From Colwellia sp. (GTDB lineage Bacteria; Pseudomonadota; Gammaproteobacteria; Enterobacterales; Alteromonadaceae), in contig JABSOY010000014.1 in the NCBI GenBank assembly GCA_013215385.1, forward strand, positions 62,001 to 126,000: a DNA stretch of 64,000 nt. Direction: 5' to 3'. Below the pieces are notes generated by a model, which had not been told where the DNA came from, searched no databases, and saw only the letters and a list, made by a program, of their open reading frames with translations. The position numbers were made by a program, and so were the translations under genes. Below are positions 18,363-26,594 of the stretch, in pieces (the first letter of the stretch is position 1; every line of letters starts with the position of its first letter).

Positions 18363-18965
18363 TTACGGCCGATTAAGCGCAACATATGTTGAAGTAGGAC
18401 TATAACCATCTCCGCCCATTTTCCCGACCGAATCAATTAATTTTTGGTTTATACCTTCATCATTGTAAAGATCATCTCTAACATAAACAGACTTTACATC
18501 TAAAAGAACAATAGTGCCTCCTGCAGGTAAGTCACCTAAGGTAATGACTTCTCTCAAGGTACATTCGTAACGGATTGGCGACGCCTCAACAGAAAGTGGT
18601 GTGACGACTTTACTGGTAATATGCTCGACCTCAGCAAGGGCAAACTCACTTTCAGCCATTTTAATGCTAGCGCTGGTAGCGTTCATTTTTTCGAGTAAGT
18701 GTGTGTTGACGATATTGACGACACATTCACCTGTTGCTCTTAAGTTTTGTAGCGTGTCTTTATCAAGACCACTTCTTTGAGTGACCTGGGTATAGAGAAG
18801 TACGGGCGGGTTACAACTTGCCACGGTAAAAAATGAATAAGGGGCTAAATTATCAACCCCCTCTTTTGAACGTGTACTGATCCAAGCAATAGGTCTTGGT
18901 GTTACCCCGCCATTTAAAAGCCGGTACTTTTCCTGAACAGCGAGCGCCGAAATATTAAAGTGCAT
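18363..18965 (-). CDS. Flavin reductase-like FMN-binding protein
   Basis: A 200-residue split-barrel flavoprotein of the flavin reductase/DIM6-NTAB family. Typical segments are RPIAWISTRSKEGVDNLAPYSFF (flavin contact) and DTLQNLRATGECVVNIV. Members reduce FMN or carry out FMN-dependent reactions for partner oxygenases. No oxygenase gene is near. The start overlaps the stop of the upstream SMI1/KNR4 gene by 11 bases, so the two are translated from one message. Confidence 0.87.
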   Translation of the reverse strand: MHFNISALAVQEKYRLLNGGVTPRPIAWISTRSKEGVDNLAPYSFFTVASCNPPVLLYTQVTQRSGLDKDTLQNLRATGECVVNIVNTHLLEKMNATSASIKMAESEFALAEVEHITSKVVTPLSVEASPIRYECTLREVITLGDLPAGGTIVLLDVKSVYVRDDLYNDEGINQKLIDSVGKMGGDGYSPTSTYVALNRP

Positions 18966-19404
18966 TGAACTGCTCTAACCATTCGCTGAAAGAATTAGAA
19001 ACCTTGTTTACCGTACAAAGACCATGATCATAAAACCATACGGGCGCATCTACTTGCTTATTCTCACAATCGCTAAGTTTGAAACAAAACATATTCCCCT
19101 TACAATCAGAGGCGAATAGCACATGCCCTGTTGGCATACCGCTCATTTCATATAGCTTTGATAGTGAAAATACATCGTCTAGGCTTAAGAAGTCTTGTAC
19201 TTCACTGATGTCGACGCCTAGATCACAAATTTTAGTTAACACATTAGGCGTGTGTACCAAGCCATATGTTGATATTAAATATTTATATGATTCAGGTAAA
19301 TAAGCATTTAATTTTGCTTCAAGCTCGGCAATATCTTCGCTACTTATAGGAACCATAGCTTGTTTACTGCCCCAATGTTTTACGAATAAATCAATGCTAT
19401 TCAT
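18955..19404 (-). CDS. SMI1/KNR4 (SUKH) family protein
   Basis: A 149-residue soluble protein with the SUKH core (ISSEDIAELEAKLNAYLPESY, then KYLISTYG, then the C-terminal FSEWLEQF helix). In bacteria this fold is common among immunity proteins to polymorphic toxins. Here no toxin, Rhs or secretion gene lies nearby; the partner is a flavin reductase-like gene overlapping by 11 bases. A housekeeping or orphan-immunity role is equally open. Confidence 0.82.
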   Translation of the reverse strand: MNSIDLFVKHWGSKQAMVPISSEDIAELEAKLNAYLPESYKYLISTYGLVHTPNVLTKICDLGVDISEVQDFLSLDDVFSLSKLYEMSGMPTGHVLFASDCKGNMFCFKLSDCENKQVDAPVWFYDHGLCTVNKVSNSFSEWLEQFNAL

Positions 19405-19723
19405 TAGGAATACTCCAATACAGCCGAGTGTATTTTCTGTTTAACGTTATTATTAGCCAAAATACTTTTGGCTCTATTTACCCATAATATCAAGCTGATC
19501 CATAAAGGAGTTTATTGAGATTATGCCGCGATAATATTTTCTATATTATTAAGCCGCGTATTCTAACAGCTTAGAAATATTATGGCTAAGGTGAGTATGT
19601 TTATTGATAGCTAATTGGAAGGGTAACCTTAATATAAAGTGTAAATGTTCTTTTATAATATCTACAGCGACAAATAATAAAGGCGCTCGAAAGCGCCTTT
19701 ATATTTAGGATTTAACGTTGCTG
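19405..19723. other. Intergenic stretch with terminator
   Basis: A 319-bp stretch that holds the promoter side of the SMI1/KNR4 gene and, at its left-strand end, the strong hairpin at 19677-19702. I see no further gene or repeat. Confidence 0.6.
19677..19702 (-). terminator. Intrinsic terminator of the secreted protease gene
   Basis: A perfect 11-bp GC-rich stem (ATAAAGGCGCT and complement) with a TTCG loop on the minus strand, 22 bp after the protease stop, followed on the minus strand by TATTTG. The stem is strong; the T tract is short. Confidence 0.8.
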
Positions 19724-21865
19724 TTATTGAGCTACATTAAGTGTTGTTCCCGTAAACGTACTATAAGCTTTAAGACCAATATAGACGGTTTCGCCTGCCG
19801 ACAATGACACTGCGCAACTTTCATTATTACCGCTCAAGAAAGGACGGCAAGTATAAGTACTATCGGTCGGTTCACCGGTTTTATTTACGTATAAGTCAGC
19901 ATCACCCGTGCCTCCGTTGATACTCACGTTAACTGTTTCATTATTCGTTGCCGTATATGAATACCTTAACCAGTTATTAGTGGTCGCGGTTAAATTATCT
20001 TTAGGAAATTCATTCGCGCTAACAAGGCTATTGGTCGCCACTAACGAAGCACCACTATAAGCACTGTAACCAATCAGTTTAATGTGTACTCGCCCAGGAC
20101 TCGCCAACAGTACATTACAACTTTCGTCATTACCGCCGATATAAGGTCGACAATCGAAATCAGTTTTCGTGGGAACGCTGCCTTTTTTCACGTATAAGTC
20201 AGCATCACCTGAGCCGCCGCTTAATTGCACATCGACACGTGTATTGGCTTGAGTCGTATCAATATAAAAGTCTTGTTCGTTTGCCTTGGCTCCCGCTAAA
20301 CCACTAACCACTACACCTGAGGTTAAGCCACCCGAGTTATTTGCTGAAACTGAAATAACGTTACTAACCGAGCTTGATAAACCGCCATTATCGGTTACGG
20401 TAAGCGAGACATTGTAACTACCGTTACTCGCATAAGAATGTTGAGCTTGCTCACCCGCCGCGCTATTGCCGTCACCAAAGTCCCACTGGTAACTGGTAAT
20501 GTTACCGTCGGTGTCTGAAGAGTTCGTGCCATTAAAAGAACATGTTAAGTCGGCACAGCTATCAGTAATAATGGCTACAGGTGGCTGATTCCCCCCTGAG
20601 TCGTTATCCCCGGTCGGTATGGTATTACCAAAAATACTCGCTACTTGTGGCCAAATTTTATCGACTCTTACCCCTTGGTTTTCACAGCCACCAAAATGGT
20701 GCAAGGCGATAACATTATTAGTGCTACTTGCCAATACAGGTGAACCTGAAGAGCCACCCGTGGTATCACACAAGTAACCCGTATCCGTTCCCGTACCTCG
20801 ACCATCAGCACTCGACACATCTATTTCACATAAACCACCAGAGTTTTGATCACTTTGTATCGATAACTCTTTTGGGTTACCTGCGCCATGTTGAGGAATG
20901 TAAATTTGCTCGCCTTGCGCCGGTGCTCTAACCTCTAAACCGAAATAGCCAAAGCCGGCTATGGCGGCGAAGCTATTGACACTAAACACCGAATAATCAA
21001 GGGTGTAGTCTGTTTTAAATAAGGTTTTTCCTGTTACTTTAATAACATTGTCTAACGTACTGCCATCGCAGGCCGTATGCTGATAATTAAACCATATTTC
21101 GGTATCTTGTAATCTTGCTTCGTTATCTAAACAATGGTTATTAGTAAACATATGGTTTTGAGAGCCAACCCGCCAACCGGTACATAAGCCACTGCCGGCC
21201 ATAAGTAAACGAGCAACAGGACGTGTCCGCTCATATTCTATCGGGTTACTTGACGCCCAACATTGCACGTCTTTACGTTCGTTAATGCCACAGGTCGACT
21301 CTGCTTCAAAGTTTGCTCCTTGATCAATATTACCTTCAACGGTTAACGAATTGATCAGCTCTGATGACGTTGGTGAAAATTCACCTTCTGTACCCGCTTT
21401 ATAGCTATCAATAATTAATTCATGTTCATCCAGCCATTGAACCCCTAAAGGCAAAACCAACTTCACTTTTGCTTTTTCTCCAAATACCGACATGGCAGAG
21501 AATTGGTTGATACCATTTTCACCGATAAGGGTATTGAACGTTCGTTTCGCGGTACTGGTATTATCATAGAGGTAGCTTTCACTGGAGTCGCTATTCGAGA
21601 CCACAACATAGGCGCCATCGGGAATATTGAAAGACTTAAAGTGCACCTTAATGAAACTTGCCCCGGCACTTTCTAAGAAAAATTCCTGGACATTTTCTTG
21701 CGCATTTAGTGAAAATTGCATCAACTGCGTTGGGTTAAATTTAACATCAGTAGATTTATGAACAGCAATAATAACAGGGGTGTTGCTAGATTCATTAACT
21801 TGCGCTGCAACAGTAGAAAAGCTAGCTAATAAGCTTGCTGCTAGTGTTGTTAATAGTATTTTCAT
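19724..21865 (-). CDS. Secreted trypsin-like serine protease with PKD and two PPC domains
   Basis: A 713-residue exported protease. A signal peptide ends near residue 21 (TVAAQ). After a pro-region, the chymotrypsin-fold domain covers about residues 195-415, with the triad H244 (TNNHC), D290 (TLDYS) and S375 (GGSSGSP) and several cysteines, as in lysyl-endopeptidase-like enzymes. A PKD domain follows (about 428-508, WDFGDGNSAAGEQAQHSY). Two repeated pre-peptidase C-terminal domains end the protein (about 513-605 and 612-713), each with the GDADLYVxK and CRPxxxGNxESC signatures. PPC domains are often cut off after secretion and help export or binding. The likely role is extracellular protein degradation. 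It is monocistronic with a clear terminator. Confidence 0.93.
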   Translation of the reverse strand: MKILLTTLAASLLASFSTVAAQVNESSNTPVIIAVHKSTDVKFNPTQLMQFSLNAQENVQEFFLESAGASFIKVHFKSFNIPDGAYVVVSNSDSSESYLYDNTSTAKRTFNTLIGENGINQFSAMSVFGEKAKVKLVLPLGVQWLDEHELIIDSYKAGTEGEFSPTSSELINSLTVEGNIDQGANFEAESTCGINERKDVQCWASSNPIEYERTRPVARLLMAGSGLCTGWRVGSQNHMFTNNHCLDNEARLQDTEIWFNYQHTACDGSTLDNVIKVTGKTLFKTDYTLDYSVFSVNSFAAIAGFGYFGLEVRAPAQGEQIYIPQHGAGNPKELSIQSDQNSGGLCEIDVSSADGRGTGTDTGYLCDTTGGSSGSPVLASSTNNVIALHHFGGCENQGVRVDKIWPQVASIFGNTIPTGDNDSGGNQPPVAIITDSCADLTCSFNGTNSSDTDGNITSYQWDFGDGNSAAGEQAQHSYASNGSYNVSLTVTDNGGLSSSVSNVISVSANNSGGLTSGVVVSGLAGAKANEQDFYIDTTQANTRVDVQLSGGSGDADLYVKKGSVPTKTDFDCRPYIGGNDESCNVLLASPGRVHIKLIGYSAYSGASLVATNSLVSANEFPKDNLTATTNNWLRYSYTATNNETVNVSINGGTGDADLYVNKTGEPTDSTYTCRPFLSGNNESCAVSLSAGETVYIGLKAYSTFTGTTLNVAQ

Positions 21866-22278
21866 TTATATTCCTTTGCTTTGTTAGTGATGTCAGTTGG
21901 AACATCTCCCTCCAACGACTGATTAAAAACAATACAAATATAACAACTTATTAACATAAAGATAACATTAAAATTACATATTCCAAAATAGTCTAAAAAT
22001 GGTTTGCTGTATAAATTCTTTTATTAAAAGTATTGGTGGATGAGGTCTTGGCAATAAATAAATGAATTAAATAAAGACAGCAGCCTTTTGATAGATGCAT
22101 TGCCTTTATCTAGTTGATTAATTGGGTTGACTGGGTTGAAATGAGTAATTTTTTTAGCTGATAAAGCGAGTGTAAGTTGGTGCTATCGCTATAAGAACGC
22201 TGCACTTACCTGCTATTGTAAGCGTTATTATAATTCGACAATGAGCCCGAATAAAGCTGAAAATAGAAGGTTATGCCA
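21866..22278. other. Intergenic stretch, no gene seen
   Basis: A 413-bp AT-rich stretch between the protease promoter side and the end of the tetR-type gene. The first 60 bp contain an imperfect hairpin in the protease 5' leader (TTGGA/TCCAA arms, 21896-21915). No open frame or RNA gene that I can support. Confidence 0.5.
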
Positions 22279-22881
22279 CTAATCAATCGATTGATATTGC
22301 GCTAATAATCTAGCAACACTATCTTTAAACATACCCTCGGTATTTTTTATCGCGCTGGTATGCTGGGTAATGGCATGGCCTAAATATAAACTATATAATT
22401 CATAGGCGATGGTATTACTTTCTATCGTGGGTTTTAAGCGGTTTTGCTCGATACAACGATCAACTCGGTGAGAGAGGTAATTGATCAACCTATTTTGTTG
22501 ATCAATAGTATAAGTACGCACTTTTGATGCCGGTCGATTTTGAAACTCGACAACCGCTTTTATAAATGGACAGCTGACCTGATGTTCATTAAACATCTCA
22601 CTGGTCCAGTCAGCCCAGTTTTCCAGTAATGTTATCAAGTGAACTAAAGGATCTTCGCGCCATGCGGGTTTAATAACTCGCTCTTGAAACAGCGCTTCAC
22701 CATATTCTAAAATAGCTATTTGCATATCTTCTTTATTTTCAAAGTGCGAAATAACCCCCGTTCTTGAGAGCTTGCACAATTTAGAAACGGTGCCAATGGT
22801 AATATCAGCAAGCCCATATTGACTACTGTATATTATGCTCTGCTTTAGTATTTCCTTTCTGGTACGCTCGCCTTTGTTCAT
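22279..22881 (-). CDS. TetR-family transcriptional regulator
   Basis: A 200-residue repressor. The N-terminal helix-turn-helix covers about residues 8-55 (GLADITIGTVSKLCKLSRTGVISHF is the recognisable core, split here as IGTVSKLCKLSRTG then VISHFENKEDM). The C-terminal ligand domain is of the TetR_C type and contains CPFIKAVVEF. I use the ATG at 22881, which forms a TGATG overlap with the stop of the upstream hydrolase gene; two TTG codons just before it are less likely. The three tandem palindromes at 23770-23830 in front of the operon are its likely operators. The inducer is unknown. Confidence 0.9.
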   Translation of the reverse strand: MNKGERTRKEILKQSIIYSSQYGLADITIGTVSKLCKLSRTGVISHFENKEDMQIAILEYGEALFQERVIKPAWREDPLVHLITLLENWADWTSEMFNEHQVSCPFIKAVVEFQNRPASKVRTYTIDQQNRLINYLSHRVDRCIEQNRLKPTIESNTIAYELYSLYLGHAITQHTSAIKNTEGMFKDSVARLLAQYQSID

Positions 22882-23744
22882 CAACAAGATAAAACCTGTG
22901 TAATATTTTCTATAACCTTAGTATCTCCTAAAATTTTCCTGTGACCAAGCCCTTCGGTGGTAATTAAAGGTGTTTTTTCTTTTTCTAGAAAAGTTATCAC
23001 GTCTGCTATCGGTGCAAACCTGTCTTGGCTGTCATGAATAAAGGTAATGTCTAAAGCTAATTTTTCGCGATTACTTTCAGTGGTTAACTGATGCCAAGTT
23101 TTTCCGTAATTATGACTGATGCTTTCTAAAACTTTAGTCAGTAGTCTTCTAGAAATACCTACCTGCTCTACTTTTTCAAACATTAACTCGAAAAAGTTAA
23201 TCGGCGATGAAATCAATATAATTTTTTTATTTTCCAGCGCATACAAAGGTAAGTTTAACGTAGCAATAGCCCCCATTGAGTGAGCAACGATCCCGTATAC
23301 CGACATTTTTTCTTCGTTAAAGTGCTCAATAAGTATTTCGAGTGTTTCAACAAAACTCAATAAATGAGATTGATTTCCAGACGACTTACCATGACCAATA
23401 TGGTCAAGGGCAGCAACCATATAACCTTGCTGGGTTAATGACAAAATCATCTGCTGAAAAGTATGACTCGAATCGCCCCAACCATGACTAACCACAATGA
23501 TTTTCGAGCCACTGCCAAATAAATTAACGTGAGCAATACCTATAGATGTTTGTAGGTTGAATTCTTTTTCAGGGGTGAGCAAGTCAAATTCGTAATGTCT
23601 TTTTGCATAAGGTTTCATTAGGATGTTTTTTCCTAAAAATGCACTGAACTTTGGCGCTATTATGCTCATAAGACCGGTAAAACCACGGCCAAGAGCAGGT
23701 AAACCCAACCCTTTTTTACCATTATTAAAATAGCTAAATTTCAT
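22881..23744 (-). CDS. Alpha/beta hydrolase
   Basis: A 287-residue alpha/beta-hydrolase fold enzyme. The oxyanion-hole loop is VVSHGWGDSSH, the nucleophile is S156 in AHSMGA (the first glycine of GxSxG is alanine), the acid is D241 (DSQDRFAP) and the histidine is H268 (EGLGHRK). This is a complete triad of the lipase/esterase type. There is no signal peptide, although the N-terminus (GLGLPALGRGFTGLMSIIAPKF) is hydrophobic and may associate with membrane. It is the first gene of an operon with the TetR regulator, sharing a TGATG junction. The regulator arrangement suggests induction by a lipophilic or toxic ester, which is inferred. Confidence 0.88.
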   Translation of the reverse strand: MKFSYFNNGKKGLGLPALGRGFTGLMSIIAPKFSAFLGKNILMKPYAKRHYEFDLLTPEKEFNLQTSIGIAHVNLFGSGSKIIVVSHGWGDSSHTFQQMILSLTQQGYMVAALDHIGHGKSSGNQSHLLSFVETLEILIEHFNEEKMSVYGIVAHSMGAIATLNLPLYALENKKIILISSPINFFELMFEKVEQVGISRRLLTKVLESISHNYGKTWHQLTTESNREKLALDITFIHDSQDRFAPIADVITFLEKEKTPLITTEGLGHRKILGDTKVIENITQVLSC

Positions 23745-24169
23745 TATTAATCATCCCCTTTATAAAATAGTACAACTGTATCTTTACAGAATAGTACGAA
23801 TGTACCTTTATGTAAATAGTACAAGTGTACTTTCTATGTGGGTAATTAAAATACACCGATCTGATGTTGATAACTTTTTAATAAAAATAGCGGTATACGG
23901 GGATAAATTTATTTAGTGGTACACATACTTATTCGTATCAATTTGCTGCAGCTGAATCGTGAAACAGTTGGTATCACCTCTAGGCAGGTACACGAATATT
24001 AGCATATATTAACAACGCGGCATTAACTAACGACTGAAAGGCCTATAACAAGTATAGGACTTACAGTTATTTATCAATTAAGTTACCCGAGGCGAGCACA
24101 GAGAAGTAATAAGGTAAGTGAGGTTTAAGTTGCGCTTTATTATTAAAGCAACAACTTAAAGCATTATCG
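23745..24169. other. Intergenic stretch with operators and a long hairpin
   Basis: A 425-bp gene-free stretch. Besides the operator array at 23770-23830, it holds a two-part hairpin at 24124-24160 (9-bp outer arms TTTAAGTTG/CAACTTAAA and 6-bp inner arms GCTTTA/TAAAGC), 9 bp past the end of the minus-strand gene at 24170. It lacks a T run and is only a weak terminator candidate. Nothing else is recognisable. Confidence 0.5.
23770..23830. promoter_or_regulatory. Three tandem palindromes, probable TetR operators
   Basis: Three copies of an AATAGTAC-NNN-like palindrome lie directly upstream of the hydrolase-tetR operon: GTACAACTGTAT (23770-23781), GTACGAATGTAC (23794-23805) and GTACAAGTGTAC (23819-23830). 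Each is preceded by ATA and the spacing is 24 and 25 bp, a little over two helical turns. TetR-family regulators commonly bind short palindromes before their own operon, so cooperative autoregulation is the natural reading. Confidence 0.75.
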
Positions 24170-25207
24170 TTAGCTATTAATAGGATGTTCTATCAATTTA
24201 AAACTGGCATTATCTTCACCATAAACGAGAATGCTACAATTCTCCCATGCTTTCGGTATCGTCCAAGTATTATTATTTTCAACCGAATAAACGTGCCGTT
24301 TATTTGCACAGCGGATATCAAGTTTGTGTAAAGCTCCTTCTATATTTACCAAACTAAACTCATTTCTCACTAACCTATAATACCAAAAGTCTTTGTCGGA
24401 AATATTGGCATCAACAATAATATCTTGTTCACTGCCAATAAAGGCATCAATTTTTGCAATCACTTTATCGTATTCAGAAAAGTACGGTTTAGCTTCATCC
24501 ATAGTTTTTAACTGGGTATATACGCGATAAGCATTTTGAAATTCATTTAGACTTGCAGCAAGAAAAAAGCGTTCATGCAAAACAGCTAATTTATACTTAT
24601 TGAACCTTTCGCTTTTCACAAATGAAATACTTGATAAATGTCGCAATTGCTTATTCTTATCTCCAATAACTTCAGCATATTCGGCAGCTAACGTATGTAA
24701 AGAATTATTCTCGGTAATATAACGGTATGGTATTTTTTTCATCTCCAAAATAAGCTCTTCGAAGCGAACATATTCTTCTTCTTTTAAAGCCTTAAGGGCT
24801 AATTTATACTTTCGACCAAAACGCTTTCTTACGCCATCTTTCTTTTGATCGATTATAAAGTCTAACTGTATTGTATTTACACATTGCTGAATGGGTTGGC
24901 CATTTTCCATAGCCGGCTGATACTGCCATTTTTTTATTGCTCGTAAGCCGGCTTTAGAAAAGTCTTTACTACCAGATGAATCCATTTGTACAATATTAGA
25001 AACGCTGCCATCCTTTTCAATAATAAAACTATATTTTGCCCAGCCATTTCGCCTTTCTCTTGCGGCTTTTTGAGGGAATTTTGGGCTAACACGTTCAATA
25101 GGAACAGGGGCAATAATAGTGGTTAAATGTTTAGATATTTCAATAGCTGAAACAGATGAAGATGATAAGAGTGCTAAAAAAGAAAATTGAACTAGTTTGT
25201 TTTCCAT
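24170..25207 (-). CDS. Periplasmic protein with TonB C-terminal-type domain at its N-terminus
   Basis: A 345-residue protein. A signal peptide (about residues 1-21) is followed directly by a TonB_C-type domain at about 35-115: SPKFPQKAARERRNGWAKYSF, EKDGSVSNIVQMDSSGSKDFSKAG and KKWQYQPAMENGQP. The rest (about 125-345) is mainly helical and charged, possibly TPR-like, ending with a small beta-rich part. A true TonB has an N-terminal membrane anchor, a proline-rich linker and the domain at the end; here the order is reversed and the linker is absent. It is therefore unlikely to be an energy transducer. No ExbB or ExbD genes are near. Confidence 0.82.
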   Translation of the reverse strand: MENKLVQFSFLALLSSSSVSAIEISKHLTTIIAPVPIERVSPKFPQKAARERRNGWAKYSFIIEKDGSVSNIVQMDSSGSKDFSKAGLRAIKKWQYQPAMENGQPIQQCVNTIQLDFIIDQKKDGVRKRFGRKYKLALKALKEEEYVRFEELILEMKKIPYRYITENNSLHTLAAEYAEVIGDKNKQLRHLSSISFVKSERFNKYKLAVLHERFFLAASLNEFQNAYRVYTQLKTMDEAKPYFSEYDKVIAKIDAFIGSEQDIIVDANISDKDFWYYRLVRNEFSLVNIEGALHKLDIRCANKRHVYSVENNNTWTIPKAWENCSILVYGEDNASFKLIEHPINS

Positions 25208-25257
25208 AACAGTTATTCCATATTACATTCGTTAGTTAAATATTAACACATTGATTT

Positions 25258-25725
25258 TCAACTTGAAATATCCAAACGCATTTCGACTAAATTAGCTTTA
25301 AAACCGGCTTTGTTATATGCCCGTAGTGCAGCCAAATTTTCAGAAAAAACATCTAAATGCATCATGGTAATGCCCTGTTCTTTGCTCCAATGAGCTAACG
25401 CATCAATAATTTTTTGATTAACGCCCTTTCCTCTATGTTCTGGCGCAACATACATAAAGCCTAGATAACTATAAAAGCGATAATTAACATATGGTTTTGC
25501 TTTTTCAATTCGAGCATAACCACAGGCAATTAATTGGTTCTCTACTTCAGCGACGACTAAATAGGTATTATCATTATTCATCAGTTTTTCAAAATTATAA
25601 TAGTGAATAGGATCGGCGTTTAAGGTGTTATCAAATGGCCTCTCAGCACTTATTAGCCCTTGTTCAAATTCTGCTAATTTTTTAAGATCGCCAGCTACTG
25701 CTTGACGAATGATCATATTGTCCAT
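25258..25725 (-). CDS. GNAT-family N-acetyltransferase
   Basis: A 155-residue acetyltransferase that uses acetyl-CoA. The core is visible in NQLIACGYARIEKAK, LGFMYVAPEHRGKGVNQKII (acetyl-CoA binding motif A with RGKG) and MHLDVFSENLAALRAYNKAGF (motif B). The substrate is not predictable. It lies 50 bp upstream of the TonB_C-domain gene on the same strand, so co-transcription is possible. Confidence 0.9.
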   Translation of the reverse strand: MDNMIIRQAVAGDLKKLAEFEQGLISAERPFDNTLNADPIHYYNFEKLMNNDNTYLVVAEVENQLIACGYARIEKAKPYVNYRFYSYLGFMYVAPEHRGKGVNQKIIDALAHWSKEQGITMMHLDVFSENLAALRAYNKAGFKANLVEMRLDISS

Positions 25726-26037
25726 TTTTACGCTCGTTTTTTATAATAGATAAATCATCACATGGCTTTATGATGCTTGCAATAAGATAGCAGACGAAAA
25801 TTGAAAAATAGCATTATGGCTTGCTTTTATTATTAATAAAAAATCGACAAGATAGCCAAGTTTTTATTAGCGTATGAAGGTGATGACTTATGCCTGATAT
25901 TGCTTTGATGGAGATATTAAGGCAAAAGCTCACTTAATTAACCAGAGTATAATGAAAGCTTAGCCGTACAAAACTTAAGACCCTATGAATTTCCTATAAG
26001 GCCTTAATATGCTCACTTTTATATATAAACAACTTTA
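25726..26037. other. Intergenic stretch, weak hairpin only
   Basis: A 312-bp AT-rich stretch. A hairpin with 8-bp arms (25975-25982 with 26000-26007, including one G-U pair on the minus strand) followed by TTTT on the minus strand may end the small secreted-protein gene at 26038. No other feature is seen. Confidence 0.4.
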
Positions 26038-26247
26038 CTAACTAGAGTAAATTGCAACATATCGTGCCGGGCTATTTGATTTATAATCAGCTACATATTG
26101 AGCAAAACAATGATGTGATTGGCAAAAACTATTTGAAGCCGCTTGGCTACTAAAAACAGCAGTTTGATAACTTGCACTTACTGGTGCAGAAAAGCTACCA
26201 ACGGCAACTAAAGAGAGTGCTAATAATAATGTATTTGTTTTAAACAT
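26038..26247 (-). CDS. Small secreted protein, unknown function
   Basis: A 69-residue protein with a good signal peptide (cleavage after SAPVSA, about residue 25), leaving a mature part of about 44 residues. The mature part is rich in Ser, Ala and aromatics and has two cysteines in CQSHHC that could form a disulfide. AGGATAT lies about 6 bases before the ATG. I do not recognise the family. The gene stands alone, divergent from the Fur-box-associated secreted genes at 26595. Confidence 0.65.
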   Translation of the reverse strand: MFKTNTLLLALSLVAVGSFSAPVSASYQTAVFSSQAASNSFCQSHHCFAQYVADYKSNSPARYVAIYSS

Positions 26248-26532
26248 GAATATATCCTTTTATTTTTAATTTATAAACGATTACAAGTGACGCAGAGGGT
26301 TATCTCAATAATCTCAGATAGATTAACGTTAATGTTATTTGATTACTATGTTTTTACAAAACAAAACTACCACCTAACATCTTGATTTTAATGAAATCTA
26401 AAGTTATTTATCAAATATCAAGCTCTTCTATCACCTTTTTTAAATTTCTGATCCCACAGCACTAATATTAAACTTTCATTAAATCGTTAACATTTATTTA
26501 ACAATTGCTATAAATAAATGTACACTAGCCTT

Positions 26533-26551
26533 AATGAGAACCATTCTCATT
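26533..26551. promoter_or_regulatory. Fur-box-like palindrome
   Basis: AATGAGAACCATTCTCATT, perfect 8-bp inverted arms around three bases. It has the layout and the GAGAAnnnTTCTC core of gammaproteobacterial Fur sites. It lies 43 bp before the ATG at 26595, at promoter position, and suggests iron repression of the gene pair 26595-29230. The stretch 26248-26594 holds nothing else that I can name. Confidence 0.65.
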
Positions 26552-26594
26552 TACACCGAGGTGTGACACATTATATAAATAAGGAATTGTTGTA

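Noticed and set aside
24170-25207. Energy transducer TonB of the nearby receptors
   Set aside because: No membrane anchor, no proline-rich linker, and the TonB_C-like domain is at the N-terminus.
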